DNA from: Peribacillus simplex
GTDB taxonomy: Bacteria > Bacillota > Bacilli > Bacillales > DSM-1321
Length of the DNA: 64,000 bases
Direction of reading: 5' to 3'
Assembly (NCBI RefSeq): GCF_001542915.1
Contig: NZ_LNNH01000012.1
Coordinates: 329,120-393,119, forward strand
Shown in pieces: positions 37,754-47,064 of the stretch. Every line of letters starts with the position of its first letter. The stretch's first letter is position 1. Made by a program: the position numbers and the translations under genes. A model generated the notes under the pieces. That model searched no databases. It had not been told where the DNA came from and saw only the letters and a list, made by a program, of their open reading frames with translations.

Positions 37754-37779
37754 ATACCACTCTATTTCGAGAGATAAAC
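37754..37779 (-). promoter_or_regulatory. Sigma-B-type promoter of katE
   Basis: On the minus strand: GTTTAT, 14 bases, TGGTAT. This is 5 of 6 at both boxes of the sigma-B consensus GTTTAA-N12-15-GGGTAT. B. subtilis katE is known to be sigma-B dependent. Confidence 0.75.
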
Positions 37780-37827
37780 AGCAGAATTCAAAAATTATAC
37801 AGAGAATACTAGTTATTTTGGTGTAGG

Positions 37828-38090
37828 ACCGATTATCGTCGGATTGGGGCGATTTATCTCATGTTTGGGCGGATTATCACTAATTGGGGTGATTTATCTC
37901 CATGTTTGGTCGAATTATCACCCGGTTGGGGCGATTTATCTCCATGTTTGGTCGGATCATCTCCCGGTTGGGCGGATTATCCCCGTTTAGGTCGAATCAT
38001 CTCCCCATTTGGTCGGATCACCACCCGTTTGGATCGAATTACTGTCCCATTTGGTCGGATCACCATCCGTTTGGTCGAATTATTCCTTCC
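37828..38090. repeat. Degenerate tandem repeat array, ~20-bp unit
   Basis: About 12-13 imperfect units of 18-22 bases, typified by TTTGGTCGGATCATCTCCCG, run head to tail between katE and dbpA. Two subtypes alternate in the left part (TTGGGGCGATTTATCTCCATG and TTTGGTCGAATTATCACCCG). Short open frames within it translate to FGRI-type repeats, but they have no ribosome binding site. It behaves like a minisatellite. Confidence 0.85.
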
Positions 38091-38133
38091 TTAGTTTTGT
38101 CATACTTGGGATGTAAATAAGTCATATAAAAAT

Positions 38134-38172
38134 AAGAAGCGGGAAGGCCATTTTTTGGGCTTCCCGCTTCTT
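38134..38172 (-). terminator. Intrinsic terminator of dbpA
   Basis: A 13-bp perfect stem (38134-38146 with 38160-38172), followed on the minus strand by ATTTTTATATG. It lies 13 bases past the dbpA stop. Confidence 0.88.
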
Positions 38173-38185
38173 TAATTCCGCTACT

Positions 38186-39634
38186 TTAGTTTTTAAATGC
38201 TTCTGACACCTTCAAGAGCTTGCCTTTGACTTTGGTATTTTTCATCACTTTCAAGACGAGCGGTCCCTTTTCATTGAGGATTTCCACATAAGAGACATTA
38301 TCCTGAATCGTTATGATCCCGATGTCCGCTGCATTCACTCCATCAATTTTAGCGATGGTGCCGACAAAATCAACAGCCCTGATTTTCTTTTTCTTCCCGC
38401 CATTGAAGTATAGCTTCATGATTTGTTTGTTCAATTTTTCACTTTTATCTTTTTTCATCTTTGGACGTGCTTCGAGTTTTGCCTCGAAATCCGCTTTTTT
38501 GTTTGATACCTCTTCTTTTGAAGGGAAAGCCCGCTTGGAAATTTCAAAGCCGATATAATCTTGGATTTCAGTCAGGAATTTGTCCTCGTACGGTGTGACG
38601 AACGTGATGGCTTTTCCCTTCTTACCGGCACGGCCCGTTCTTCCTGTCCGGTGTACATAGCTTTCCTTCTCCATTGGGAGGTCATAGTTGATCACATGGG
38701 TGATATTATCAATATCGATTCCGCGTGCGGCAACATCCGTCGCGACCAAATAGCGGAATTCGCCCCTTCTGAATTCATTCATCACTGCGAGGCGATCCTC
38801 CTGGATCATGCCGCCATGTATCATATCACAAGGATAATCTAGCTCCACCAGCTGTTCACATATTTGGTCGACCCGATCCTTCGTCCGGCAAAAAATGATG
38901 CAGCTATCAGGATTTTCGATAATCGTGATATCCCTGAGCAGGGAGAATTTATCATCCTCTTTCACTTCAATGAGGGCATGCTCGATTTTGTCAGTCGTAA
39001 GACCCTTCGCTTTGATTTCAATGTCCAGGGGATCTTTCATATATTGCTTGCACAACTTCTTTATGCTCTCGGGCAGCGTAGCAGAAAAGAGCATCGTCAC
39101 CCGGTCTTTCGGAAGCGCCTTAATGATGGCCTCCACTTGTTCGATGAAGCCCATATTAAGCATTTCATCGGCTTCATCAATAACCAAATGTGTAAGGCGC
39201 TCCAAAGCAAATGTCCCTTTCACGATATGATCCAGGACTCGGCCCGGTGTTCCCACGACCACATGGCTTTTTTGCTTCAATTCCGCTTTCTGCAAGGCAA
39301 ATGGATGTTTTCCATAAATCGCAGTGGCCTTTATGCGTTTAAACCTGCCTATATTGGTGATATCCTCTTTTACCTGCACAGCGAGCTCACGTGTCGGCGT
39401 TAAAATAAGGGCCTGCGGCTTATTCTCCCCCCAATCGACCATCTCACATATCGGTATCCCGAATGAAGCGGTCTTGCCGCTTCCGGTTTGCGATTTCACG
39501 ACAAGGTCCTCCCCTTTCAATGCGACTGGGATCACCTCACGCTGCACTTCGGTCGGGCTTTGATAACCCAAGTTCTCCAATGCCCTTACGATTTCATCAC
39601 TTAATGTATAATCAGAAAAATTCAATTCATTCAT
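38186..39634 (-). CDS. dbpA: DEAD-box RNA helicase DbpA
   Basis: A 482-residue ATP-dependent RNA helicase. Q motif region [11 protein letters not shown], Walker A SQTGSGKT, motif [10 protein letters not shown], motif III SAT, motif [15 protein letters not shown]. The last ~75 residues form the DbpA RNA-binding domain ([22 protein letters not shown]), which in E. coli and B. subtilis YxiN binds hairpin 92 of 23S rRNA during 50S assembly. Start at 39634 has GAGGCTGTCAT upstream, and a TATAAT box lies at 39708-39713 (minus). Confidence 0.95.
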   Translation of the reverse strand: MNELNFSDYTLSDEIVRALENLGYQSPTEVQREVIPVALKGEDLVVKSQTGSGKTASFGIPICEMVDWGENKPQALILTPTRELAVQVKEDITNIGRFKRIKATAIYGKHPFALQKAELKQKSHVVVGTPGRVLDHIVKGTFALERLTHLVIDEADEMLNMGFIEQVEAIIKALPKDRVTMLFSATLPESIKKLCKQYMKDPLDIEIKAKGLTTDKIEHALIEVKEDDKFSLLRDITIIENPDSCIIFCRTKDRVDQICEQLVELDYPCDMIHGGMIQEDRLAVMNEFRRGEFRYLVATDVAARGIDIDNITHVINYDLPMEKESYVHRTGRTGRAGKKGKAITFVTPYEDKFLTEIQDYIGFEISKRAFPSKEEVSNKKADFEAKLEARPKMKKDKSEKLNKQIMKLYFNGGKKKKIRAVDFVGTIAKIDGVNAADIGIITIQDNVSYVEILNEKGPLVLKVMKNTKVKGKLLKVSEAFKN

Positions 39635-39907
39635 ATGACAGCCTCATTTATTGTGTAGTATCATGCATTATTGTTTCCATGATCGTAATTTTCTTATTCA
39701 AATTACTATTATACGCGATATGGAACGATAAACGTTGCAATAATCAAATTCCCTTTCTTATTTCAAAATAATGAATTCTTCAAAATGGACGATAGAGGAA
39801 AACGATTGTGATGAATCAAAATGGACCGGCTGCTTTTCAACATGCTAAAATATGTATGTCCAAAGGGTGTGGATTGAATTACTGTTATCCAAAAGGAGAG
39901 CTGATTT

Positions 39908-40240
39908 ATGATAATCGTGACGAATAGAATCAGAGTCAAAAAAGGGATGGGGGCAGTGATGGCGCCAGGATTTACTGCACCAGGTCCGCTTGATGCGATG
40001 GAAGGTTTTGTGAAGGTGGAAGTATTATTGACGCAGAACCTGACGGATCATGATGAACTGAGTGTTAATATGTACTGGGAGAACCTCGATAACTTCACTG
40101 CTTGGAGAAATAGTGATGCATTTAAAGCTGCACATAAACGGCCAGAAGCAAGTTCCGATTCCGCTAAAAAAGAATCGCCGATCATAGGCAGCGAGCTTAC
40201 TACGTATGAAGTTGCCTCAGTAAAGGAAATAGCGAAATAA
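39908..40240 (+). CDS. IsdG/HmoA-type haem-degrading monooxygenase
   Basis: A 110-residue dimeric ferredoxin-like (ABM fold) protein. Asn6, Trp66 and His76 are in exactly the places used by S. aureus IsdI for catalysis and haem ligation. The overall layout matches B. subtilis HmoA (YetG), which opens haem and releases iron. The ATG follows AAAAGGAGAG at 9 bases. No Fur box is visible upstream, so iron control is not shown. Monocistronic. Confidence 0.88.
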   Translation: MIIVTNRIRVKKGMGAVMAPGFTAPGPLDAMEGFVKVEVLLTQNLTDHDELSVNMYWENLDNFTAWRNSDAFKAAHKRPEASSDSAKKESPIIGSELTTYEVASVKEIAK

Positions 40241-40248
40241 CATCATGG

Positions 40249-40284
40249 CAAAGAGGCCGCTATTGAAGCAGCCTCTTTGTTTTC
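40249..40284 (+). terminator. Intrinsic terminator of the haem monooxygenase gene
   Basis: A 9-bp stem CAAAGAGGC (40249-40257) / GCCTCTTTG (40271-40279), 13-base loop, then TTTTC. Confidence 0.82.
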
Positions 40285-40297
40285 AAGTTCAAACTAA

Positions 40298-41365
40298 TCA
40301 TTGTGCTTCTGCTTTCTTGATTTGCTTGCTTCGTAGCTGTCCGCAGGCCGCATCGATATCCGTTCCATGCTCTTGACGGATTTTACAATTGACGCCCCTC
40401 TTTTTCAACGTATCATAGAAGGCGAGAACGGACTCTTTTTCACTTCTTTGATATTGGCTATGCTCATCTACAGGATTATATGGAATCAGGTTGACATAGA
40501 GGTGATGTTTTTTATCCTCCAGAAGATTGGCAAGCTGCTCGGCTTCTTCTTGATGATCATTGACATCCTTCAATAGGATATATTCAATCGTAATTCTCCG
40601 ATTCGTTTTTTCCAAATAATAATCAAGTGATTTCATTAATTTTTCAATCGGGATCGCCCTGTTGATTTTCATGATTCGCGTCCTCAGATCGTTATTAGGT
40701 GCATGCAGGGAGATAGCTAGATTCACCTGTAATTGCAGATCTGTGAATTCATAAATCTTTTTGGCAAGGCCGCTCGTCGAAACGGTAATGCGCCTGCCAG
40801 CGATGGCAAGACCCTTATGATCCATGAGCACCCTCAAAAAGTCGACCATGTTTTCAAAGTTATCAAATGGCTCGCCAATCCCCATCACCACGACATGGCT
40901 GACGAGATCCTTTTGCTCCAGTGTATCCAGATGCAGTTGAACGTTCATGATTTGTTCAACGATTTCCCCGCTGGATAAATCGCGGCTTTTCGCCAATAAA
41001 CCACTTGCACAGAAACTGCAGCCGATATTGCAGCCGACCTGGGTGGTGACACAAACAGAAATCCCGTATTTATGTCTCATCATAACGGTTTCGATAAGGT
41101 TGCCATCCTGCAATTTAAACAGGAATTTGATCGTGCCGTCAGCTGCCTCCTGCTTAACGTGAACAGTTAAGGTCTGGATCGAAAAATGCTCCTCCAGCAA
41201 TTGGATACAGTCTTGATTAACATCCGTCATTTCAGAAAAACTCGTCACACGTGTCCGATAAAGCCACTCCCAGACTTGCTGTGCCCTGAATTTCCTATGG
41301 CCATGGTCCAAAAGCCATGCTGATAATTGCTCGAATGTTAAACCATAAATGGAATCTTTCTTCAT
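40298..41365 (-). CDS. RlmN-family radical SAM rRNA methyltransferase (probable second copy)
   Basis: A 355-residue radical SAM protein of the RlmN/Cfr family. The 4Fe-4S motif is CNIGCSFC, the GEP motif [12 protein letters not shown], and the C-terminal catalytic Cys is in [13 protein letters not shown]. These enzymes methylate A2503 of 23S rRNA (C2 in RlmN, C8 in Cfr). MGIGEPFDN and the longer RlmN-like N-terminal domain favour RlmN over Cfr. In Bacillaceae the housekeeping rlmN lies next to prpC-prkC; this gene has a different neighbourhood (haem monooxygenase, RlmH), suggesting a paralogue. The ATG follows AGAGGGTAACGA. Confidence 0.85.
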   Translation of the reverse strand: MKKDSIYGLTFEQLSAWLLDHGHRKFRAQQVWEWLYRTRVTSFSEMTDVNQDCIQLLEEHFSIQTLTVHVKQEAADGTIKFLFKLQDGNLIETVMMRHKYGISVCVTTQVGCNIGCSFCASGLLAKSRDLSSGEIVEQIMNVQLHLDTLEQKDLVSHVVVMGIGEPFDNFENMVDFLRVLMDHKGLAIAGRRITVSTSGLAKKIYEFTDLQLQVNLAISLHAPNNDLRTRIMKINRAIPIEKLMKSLDYYLEKTNRRITIEYILLKDVNDHQEEAEQLANLLEDKKHHLYVNLIPYNPVDEHSQYQRSEKESVLAFYDTLKKRGVNCKIRQEHGTDIDAACGQLRSKQIKKAEAQ

Positions 41366-41443
41366 TCGTTACCCTCTTTTCATTACATTAAAATTTAGTC
41401 GTTCAATCCTTTATCCTTACACGTGTTCCCTCTAAAAATCGGT

Positions 41444-41923
41444 TCATTTATGATACGGTTCATTTCTATTTATCCGAAAGGCCCGATATATTTGCTCCAA
41501 TAAAACCAATTTCATCAATTGATGCGGAAAGGTCATTTTAGAGAAGGATAGTGCATAATCACTTCTTGCTATCACCTCGGACCCGAGACCGAGCGACCCG
41601 CCAATGATAAAGGCTATCTTGCTCTTCCCATAAGTGGCCAGCTGGTCGATATGTGTGGCCAGCTGCTCGGACGTAAGCTGCTTACCATTGATCTCAAGTG
41701 TTATGACATAGGTGTCAGGGCTGATTTTGGCCAGGATGCGTTCACCCTCTTTTTGCTTTACGATCTCCATGTCCGCGGCACTCAAGTTCTCTGGTGCTTT
41801 TTCATCCGGTACTTCAATAAGTTCTATATTAGCATAGGCGCTTAACCTTTTTGCATATTCAGCAATGCCTTGCTTTAAGTATTTTTCTTTTAGCTTGCCT
41901 ACCGTCATGATCGTTATTTTCAT
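41444..41923 (-). CDS. rlmH: 23S rRNA pseudouridine-1915 N3-methyltransferase RlmH
   Basis: A 159-residue SPOUT-fold methyltransferase acting on the assembled 70S ribosome. Recognised by [15 protein letters not shown] at the start, [10 protein letters not shown] (SAM knot), and the C-terminal [24 protein letters not shown] ending NEPYHK. Length equals B. subtilis YydA (159). Start follows AGAGGATAT. In B. subtilis too it lies near htrC and the wal operon. Confidence 0.96.
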   Translation of the reverse strand: MKITIMTVGKLKEKYLKQGIAEYAKRLSAYANIELIEVPDEKAPENLSAADMEIVKQKEGERILAKISPDTYVITLEINGKQLTSEQLATHIDQLATYGKSKIAFIIGGSLGLGSEVIARSDYALSFSKMTFPHQLMKLVLLEQIYRAFRINRNEPYHK

Positions 41924-42081
41924 ATATATCCTCTAACTTTCCTTATGTTTTCGTATCAGTTCTAGGATTTGCCTACCTATTATCATACCTTACGGATGCC
42001 TATAAGCAAAACAAGCAAATCACTTCCAATTGCAAGGATGGTTCATCCCCGTCCATCAGCATCACTTTTCCCACAAAAAAA

Positions 42082-42105
42082 CCGCTGACCTAGAGGCATC
42101 AGCGG
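42082..42105 (-). terminator. Intrinsic terminator downstream of yyzF
   Basis: Stem CCGCTGA (42082-42088) / TCAGCGG (42099-42105), 10-base loop; on the minus strand followed by TTTTTTTGTG. Confidence 0.85.
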
Positions 42106-42263
42106 CAATCCATGATTCAGCGAGAAAAAAGCGCATGGCTAACTTGTTCGTTCCCCTCCAAATGGATTTTCCGAAGATATGTTCACGATTCCTGCACCCA
42201 ATCTTATCCCCAGCCTTGATGAAATGAAACGTCAAGAAATGTTAAGAACAGGTTACAAACATC

Positions 42264-42306
42264 TTATCCACAAAAGTTATCCACATATCCACATTTTCTA
42301 TCCACA
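42264..42306 (+). promoter_or_regulatory. DnaA-box cluster, left part
   Basis: Two perfect DnaA boxes TTATCCACA (42264-42272, 42277-42285), then ATATCCACA (42285-42293) and CTATCCACA (42298-42306), each one mismatch. All four are in the same orientation within 43 bases, just past the yyzF stop. Confidence 0.85.
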
Positions 42307-42321
42307 TCTTGTATGGGAATA

Positions 42322-42483
42322 TTAGTTCCCTACTAGATATATTGCCACGTTTCGACAATATTCACAGGTTGTTGATAACTGTTTTTCTTCCGACACTTGC
42401 GTTAAAACCGGATAGGTTTCACATTCGTACACCACTTCATCCAACGCCATTTCCACGTGTTCCTGACAGCAATATAATTCCAT
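42322..42483 (-). CDS. yyzF: CxxH/CxxC protein YyzF family
   Basis: A 53-residue cytoplasmic peptide. Cys6-Gln-Glu-His9 makes the CxxH motif and Cys40-Glu-Tyr-Cys43 the CxxC motif, matching the small CxxH/CxxC (BA_5709/YyzF) family found beside rlmH and htrC in Bacillus. The four residues probably bind one zinc ion. The gene has AAGGGGGAAGGAAGG before its ATG at 42483. Function unknown. It lies between two halves of a DnaA-box cluster. Confidence 0.9.
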   Translation of the reverse strand: MELYCCQEHVEMALDEVVYECETYPVLTQVSEEKQLSTTCEYCRNVAIYLVGN

Positions 42484-42523
42484 CCTTCCTTCCCCCTTTC
42501 CTTTTCCTTTTTACAAAAACCAA

Positions 42524-42569
42524 TTATCCACAAGGTGCGCGGCATCTTTAACATCGACATATATCCACA
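42524..42569 (+). promoter_or_regulatory. DnaA-box cluster, right part
   Basis: A perfect DnaA box TTATCCACA (42524-42532) and a one-mismatch box ATATCCACA (42561-42569), same orientation as the left part, between htrC and yyzF. A reverse, one-mismatch box TGTTGATAA also lies inside yyzF at 42370-42378. Confidence 0.8.
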
Positions 42570-42612
42570 GGTAATCGTAACAAAAAATAAAAAAAGCGCA
42601 AGCGAATATAAA

Positions 42613-42640
42613 GGACAGGAAGCATCGCTGCCCCCTGTCC
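42613..42640 (-). terminator. Probable terminator of htrC
   Basis: Stem GGACAGG (42613-42619) / CCTGTCC (42634-42640) followed on the minus strand by TTTATATTCG and a further T-rich tract. It lies 9 bases after the htrC stop. Confidence 0.65.
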
Positions 42641-42649
42641 TCCCACGTT

Positions 42650-43870
42650 TTATATTTCGCTGTTTGAAAGTGTGACTTCAGTCGATTCTTTCTTCCCATC
42701 ACGGTAATAAATGATTTTAACCTTGTCGCCGATTTTCTTATCATTATAGAGGTATTTTCTTAGTTCCACGACATCATGGATTTCCTCATTATCCATTCCA
42801 ACGATGACGTCAAACTCCTTCAATCCTGCTTTTGATGCCGGGGAGTTGCTTTGGACGCCCGTTATGGCAACACCTGCCGTCACTTTCTTTGGCAGTTTTA
42901 ATGTATTCTGCTGATGGTATTTTGAAATTTCTTCTACGGATGCCAAATTCACACCTAAGAAGGCACGTTTCACTTCGCCAAACTCCTCGATATCGTTGAT
43001 GATTGGAATGACCGAATCGATCGGGATGGAGAGTCCGATCCCCTCCACTGCATTTTCTGCAATCTTCATCGAATTGATCCCGATGACCTGCCCCGACATA
43101 TTTACGAGGGCCCCCCCGCTGTTGCCTGGGTTGATGGCTGCATCGGTCTGGATGACCTCCGCGTTCCAATCCACTTGTCCGTCCTCATTGATATCGACCT
43201 CTATCGTTCGCTCCAAGCCGGAGATGATTCCCTGTGTAATCGATCCGGAGAATTGGAGGCCCAGAGGGTTACCAATCGCGATCACTGGCTCACCTGGCTT
43301 CAATTTTGCCGATTTTCCGAACTCTGCAATCGTTTTGATCTTGTCACTATTCACGACAATGACCGCTAAATCTGTCCACGGGTCGCTTCCTTGCAGCTTT
43401 GCAGGCAATTTGGTGCCGTCACTTAATGTGACTTCCAGTTCATTGGCCCCTTCAATAACATGATTATTCGTAACGATATAGGCTTTTCCGTCAGCCTTTT
43501 TATAAACGACACCTGAGCCTGTTCCTGCTTCTGCCGAACTGTCCTCAGCATTGCTCCCTTGTCCCCAGAAGTTCGTTTCCTGGATGTTGGTGATGCCTAC
43601 CACTGCATCACTTGCCTTATCGACGGCATCTGTGACGGCACTAGTTACATCTACAGCAAGGCTTTGCTGCGATTGCTTCAAAGGCTGATTACTGGTTGAT
43701 TTCTGCGTTGATGTTTCGTTATTCCCGGAATTAAGCAATCCGCTTCCCGGAAATACTAATAAAATAAGTAAAGCACCAACGATGGCGCCGCCCAAGCCAG
43801 TTAGAAAATAGCTGGCATGGCCCTTTTTCCGTTTATTTCGGTTCTCATCATGATCATCATAATAACCCAA
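42650..43870 (-). CDS. htrC: HtrA-like trypsin-family serine protease with PDZ domain
   Basis: A 406-residue membrane-anchored protease. A charged cytoplasmic head is followed by one helix (about 21-42). The protease domain has His in YIVTNNHVIEGA, Asp in PWTDLAVIVV and the nucleophile Ser in INPGNSGGALVN; a PDZ domain occupies about residues 300-400 (AGLKEFDVIVGMDNEEI). It acts outside the membrane in envelope quality control. Position after walJ matches B. subtilis yyxA/htrC. The start is TTG at 43870 (AGAGGATG about 10 bases upstream); no in-frame ATG occurs before the membrane helix. Confidence 0.92.
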   Translation of the reverse strand: MGYYDDHDENRNKRKKGHASYFLTGLGGAIVGALLILLVFPGSGLLNSGNNETSTQKSTSNQPLKQSQQSLAVDVTSAVTDAVDKASDAVVGITNIQETNFWGQGSNAEDSSAEAGTGSGVVYKKADGKAYIVTNNHVIEGANELEVTLSDGTKLPAKLQGSDPWTDLAVIVVNSDKIKTIAEFGKSAKLKPGEPVIAIGNPLGLQFSGSITQGIISGLERTIEVDINEDGQVDWNAEVIQTDAAINPGNSGGALVNMSGQVIGINSMKIAENAVEGIGLSIPIDSVIPIINDIEEFGEVKRAFLGVNLASVEEISKYHQQNTLKLPKKVTAGVAITGVQSNSPASKAGLKEFDVIVGMDNEEIHDVVELRKYLYNDKKIGDKVKIIYYRDGKKESTEVTLSNSEI

Positions 43871-44141
43871 GACCGCTTCATCCTCTCATTTTAGGAAAGT
43901 AATAATAGCCATTCTATTGTTTGGTATCCTTCCTCAATTATACTCAATTACCGGATTTTTTCTAAAAAAATGTACCTGTAATTCAAAAGGGAGATCCATT
44001 GTCTGAAGTACGCCGTTTTACCTATACTTATACAGTTGTAACCAAACGATACCCCAATTAAACCAGTTTGTAACCTTTCGAAAGGAATTTTTACCAATAA
44101 AAAAGGAATGAACAAGGTTTCCCTTATCCATCCCATATCAT

Positions 44142-44936
44142 TTATAACGTAACGAGTTCCGTTGGTCTTTTCGGGTCAGTGTCGTATAAGGAAAATTGCT
44201 CCCCGACGATTATCCCCTTTGTCTTCAAGGTCTGTTCCACCGACATTCTTGCTAAATCCTTCATATTGTTATCAAGGCTTAAGTGGGCCAGGTATATACG
44301 TTTCGTCTTATCACCGGCCACTTCACTCATCGCAAGAGCGGCATCTTCATTGCAGACATGTCCAACATCACTTAAAATGCGGCGCTTGATGCTCCATGGG
44401 TATTTACCCATCCTCAGCATCGAAACATCGTGGTTGCTTTCGAATACATAGGCATCGGCATTCGATATGATCCCTTTCATCCGATCGCTTACATAACCTG
44501 TATCAGTGATGACCACCAGCTTCTTATCTTCATGATGGAAGACATAAAACATCGGCTCGGCAGCATCATGCGAAACACCGAATGACTCGATATCAAGACT
44601 GCCGAACGTTTTGATTTGTTCCATTTCAAATGTGAATTTTTGCTCGGTAGCAATTTCTCCGATCGAGCGTTCCATGGCATTCCATGTCTTTGCATTCGCA
44701 TATATCGGAAGCTTATGTTTTCTCGCGACCACGCCCAGTCCCTTTATGTGGTCACTATGTTCATGGGTAACAAGGATTCCGGATAATTTCGACATATCAC
44801 GGCCTATATCCTGGAACAATGCTTCCATCGCCTTGCCGCTCAATCCGGCATCGACAAGGAAGGATTGATCCTCCGTTTCCACGAAAAAGGCATTTCCCGT
44901 ACTCCCGCTGGCGAGAACACTAAAATGCATAGTCAT
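44142..44936 (-). CDS. walJ: WalJ metallo-beta-lactamase-fold hydrolase (YycJ)
   Basis: A 264-residue cytoplasmic metallohydrolase with [12 protein letters not shown] as the metal motif, [11 protein letters not shown] near the start and [12 protein letters not shown] in the middle. It is the fifth gene of the wal operon. YycJ-family proteins have exonuclease activity in vitro and affect the coordination of cell division with replication in several Firmicutes. Start at 44936 follows GGAGTGAG; 6 bases after walI. Confidence 0.94.
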   Translation of the reverse strand: MTMHFSVLASGSTGNAFFVETEDQSFLVDAGLSGKAMEALFQDIGRDMSKLSGILVTHEHSDHIKGLGVVARKHKLPIYANAKTWNAMERSIGEIATEQKFTFEMEQIKTFGSLDIESFGVSHDAAEPMFYVFHHEDKKLVVITDTGYVSDRMKGIISNADAYVFESNHDVSMLRMGKYPWSIKRRILSDVGHVCNEDAALAMSEVAGDKTKRIYLAHLSLDNNMKDLARMSVEQTLKTKGIIVGEQFSLYDTDPKRPTELVTL

Positions 44937-44942
44937 CTATAC

Positions 44943-45740
44943 TCACTCCAGTATTTTTTCTTCAGTATTTAATTCAATGACCTCTCCATCAAATGCATTC
45001 ACGAAGAGATCCGTTTCGTTATCAAGGACGATCCACCAAGTCGGTACAAGTAAATGGGACATGGATGTCGTTTGCAGCGAATTATAAAAACCCAGTTTCA
45101 CATTCGTAACCTTGCTTTTTGGTACAATATCACGATTATCGTATAAAGCTCTAATGGCTTTCATGGGAGTCACTAATTCTTTAGGTTTATTGAATTTTTC
45201 AAGTTTCTCTAAATACATCTGCTCATAGGAGACGATTTCACCTTTTTTATTCAAATATAAAGTGACCTTCCCCATACTGTTATTAAAAAACATCTTATTA
45301 TCTGCCACTTGATAGCAGATGATCGTCTGGGTGGTCTTGTCATAACTCCAAAAGCGGTACTCACTGCCATTCAGTATATAGTCCTTCAGGAATACATCAA
45401 GGTCTGCCTCATGAATGTCCGTCTTCATGACCACTGGCGTTTTGAAAGTGCCGACCAGCTTCTTATCATCTATGATCTTCGCTTTTTGATTTTTCAAATA
45501 CTGGATATCTTTCTTCTCGAACGTCTTGCTTTTCGCAGTCAGGAATTGGTCCTTCAGCTTTTGTTTCGGAAGAGGGACTTCTATTGAAATATCATCTTCC
45601 TTCAAAAGCTCTTCGGTTGAGGATTCCGCGAAATTTTCATATTGGTAGTCATTGATTTTTTCAAGGAATTGATAAAGAAGAAAAATATTCAAAACGAAGA
45701 AAACCATGATGAATATTGACTTTGTATTATTCCAATCCAC
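44943..45740 (-). CDS. walI: WalI, two-component system regulatory protein (YycI)
   Basis: A 265-residue protein with an N-terminal signal-anchor helix (SIFIMVFFVLNIFLLYQFL) and an extracytoplasmic YycI domain ending in ELNTEEKILE. With WalH it binds WalK through the membrane helices and restrains its kinase activity. GTG 45740 was chosen because GGGAGG lies 8 bases upstream and the product then begins VDWNNTKSIF, like the family; the ATG frame begins 78 bases earlier inside walH. Overlaps walH by 14 bases. Confidence 0.92.
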   Translation of the reverse strand: MDWNNTKSIFIMVFFVLNIFLLYQFLEKINDYQYENFAESSTEELLKEDDISIEVPLPKQKLKDQFLTAKSKTFEKKDIQYLKNQKAKIIDDKKLVGTFKTPVVMKTDIHEADLDVFLKDYILNGSEYRFWSYDKTTQTIICYQVADNKMFFNNSMGKVTLYLNKKGEIVSYEQMYLEKLEKFNKPKELVTPMKAIRALYDNRDIVPKSKVTNVKLGFYNSLQTTSMSHLLVPTWWIVLDNETDLFVNAFDGEVIELNTEEKILE

Positions 45741-47064
45741 TTTGATCGCCTCCCGCATCTCCTTCAAAAGGCACAATGAACCATTTATTGCCGATCCGAT
45801 AATACCAAGTCGGTTCAAGGGTGACTAAGGTGACAAGCTTGGAATCAAGGGATTTATTCAGTTTATACCCGATCGTGATGTCCTCCACGTTCTTGAAATC
45901 GATATTATCCTTTGATTTCAACTGATTCAATACTTCCCTGCCGCTTGCTAACGTCTTCAATGATCCTTCTGATGGGAGAACCGAGGCAAGTGAAAAGTAT
46001 GGACGTTCATAGCTATAAATCTCTTCCTTGCCCCAGATTTGTTCGATTTCAGTCATTCCATATTCATTGAAGGCAGGATAACCGTTTACGAATAACCGGA
46101 AAACCACCCGTTGCTCAGTCTCCGACATATAGGCGTAGCGGTAGTTGTTATCCTCCCAGCCAGCATGATCATTGATGAAATCTATGCTTTTTTGCAGAAG
46201 ATCACTCGAACTGCCAACAAACTTGTTCTTTTGTCCCGGATTGATATAAGAAATCAGGTAATTTTCCTTGTTGATCGTCATCAGCCTTGTTCCATCCGTG
46301 TATTCATCGCCGACCGAAACCGATTCCTGGCGCACATACTTAGGAAAATTAAATAATGCATTCTTCAGATTTGCTATATCCAAATTATCGATATAATACT
46401 GAAAGCTTTTAATCTCCACCGGTTTTTCCGGTACGAACAGCGTCTTTTTACTGTTTATCACTTCTGCTGTGTATTCAGGGTGCTTATTGTAAGAACCCGT
46501 ATAATACCTATTCATGAAACCTTGTATTTTTTTTGAATCCACCATGCCTTGATAGATTTTCTCTTGACCATATGAAACAAAATAAACGGCAGACTGATTT
46601 TGACCGATATCCCTTTGCTTTATGATAATCCGGTCAAAGGAAAAAGTAGGGACTTCCTTATCGGTAATGTTCAATAACGTTTTATAGATGGAAATCGGGA
46701 CATCATCGGAAAATTGAATTTCAATCGATCCGTCTTCATGGACGAAGTCATCGAATTTCCTTTGCAGCCTTTTTACCGATATCTCTTTGACACCCTTAAA
46801 GCTCCATTGCGTATATTCCTTTTCCATCTTGCCTATTTCAATTGGGTCGGAGGTCTGGAAATGCTGCCCATTGCCATGAAAAAGGATACTGACCGGTTTA
46901 ATGACATCACTGACGATCTCGACATCGCTTTTTATCTTTATATAATCCGACGATTGACTCAATTGATCATATTCAGGCTCATACGTCCAGATGCTCCAGG
47001 TCAAGAAAATGCTCGTCCCCACCAATATAATCAGTATTATGCTTTTTGCACGTTCAAAATTCAT
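45727..47064 (-). CDS. walH: WalH, two-component system regulatory protein (YycH)
   Basis: A 445-residue protein with one N-terminal helix (SIILIILVGTSIFLTWSIWT) and a large extracytoplasmic YycH domain. It works with WalI to modulate the WalK sensor kinase. The ATG at 47064 overlaps the walK stop (ATGA), giving translational coupling; AGAGGATG lies upstream. The TTG frame at 47070 is less likely. Confidence 0.93.
   Translation of the reverse strand: MNFERAKSIILIILVGTSIFLTWSIWTYEPEYDQLSQSSDYIKIKSDVEIVSDVIKPVSILFHGNGQHFQTSDPIEIGKMEKEYTQWSFKGVKEISVKRLQRKFDDFVHEDGSIEIQFSDDVPISIYKTLLNITDKEVPTFSFDRIIIKQRDIGQNQSAVYFVSYGQEKIYQGMVDSKKIQGFMNRYYTGSYNKHPEYTAEVINSKKTLFVPEKPVEIKSFQYYIDNLDIANLKNALFNFPKYVRQESVSVGDEYTDGTRLMTINKENYLISYINPGQKNKFVGSSSDLLQKSIDFINDHAGWEDNNYRYAYMSETEQRVVFRLFVNGYPAFNEYGMTEIEQIWGKEEIYSYERPYFSLASVLPSEGSLKTLASGREVLNQLKSKDNIDFKNVEDITIGYKLNKSLDSKLVTLVTLEPTWYYRIGNKWFIVPFEGDAGGDQSGLE

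Noticed and set aside
37861..38120. Two overlapping plus-strand open frames with FGRI-type repeats
   Set aside because: They are translations of the non-coding tandem repeat, have no ribosome binding site and are disrupted by unit-length changes.
39811..39927. 38-codon frame with three Cys overlapping the start of the haem monooxygenase gene
   Set aside because: The start lies 13 bases from a weak GAGG site, and the strong ribosome binding site of the monooxygenase lies inside it. Could be a leader peptide but there is not enough support.
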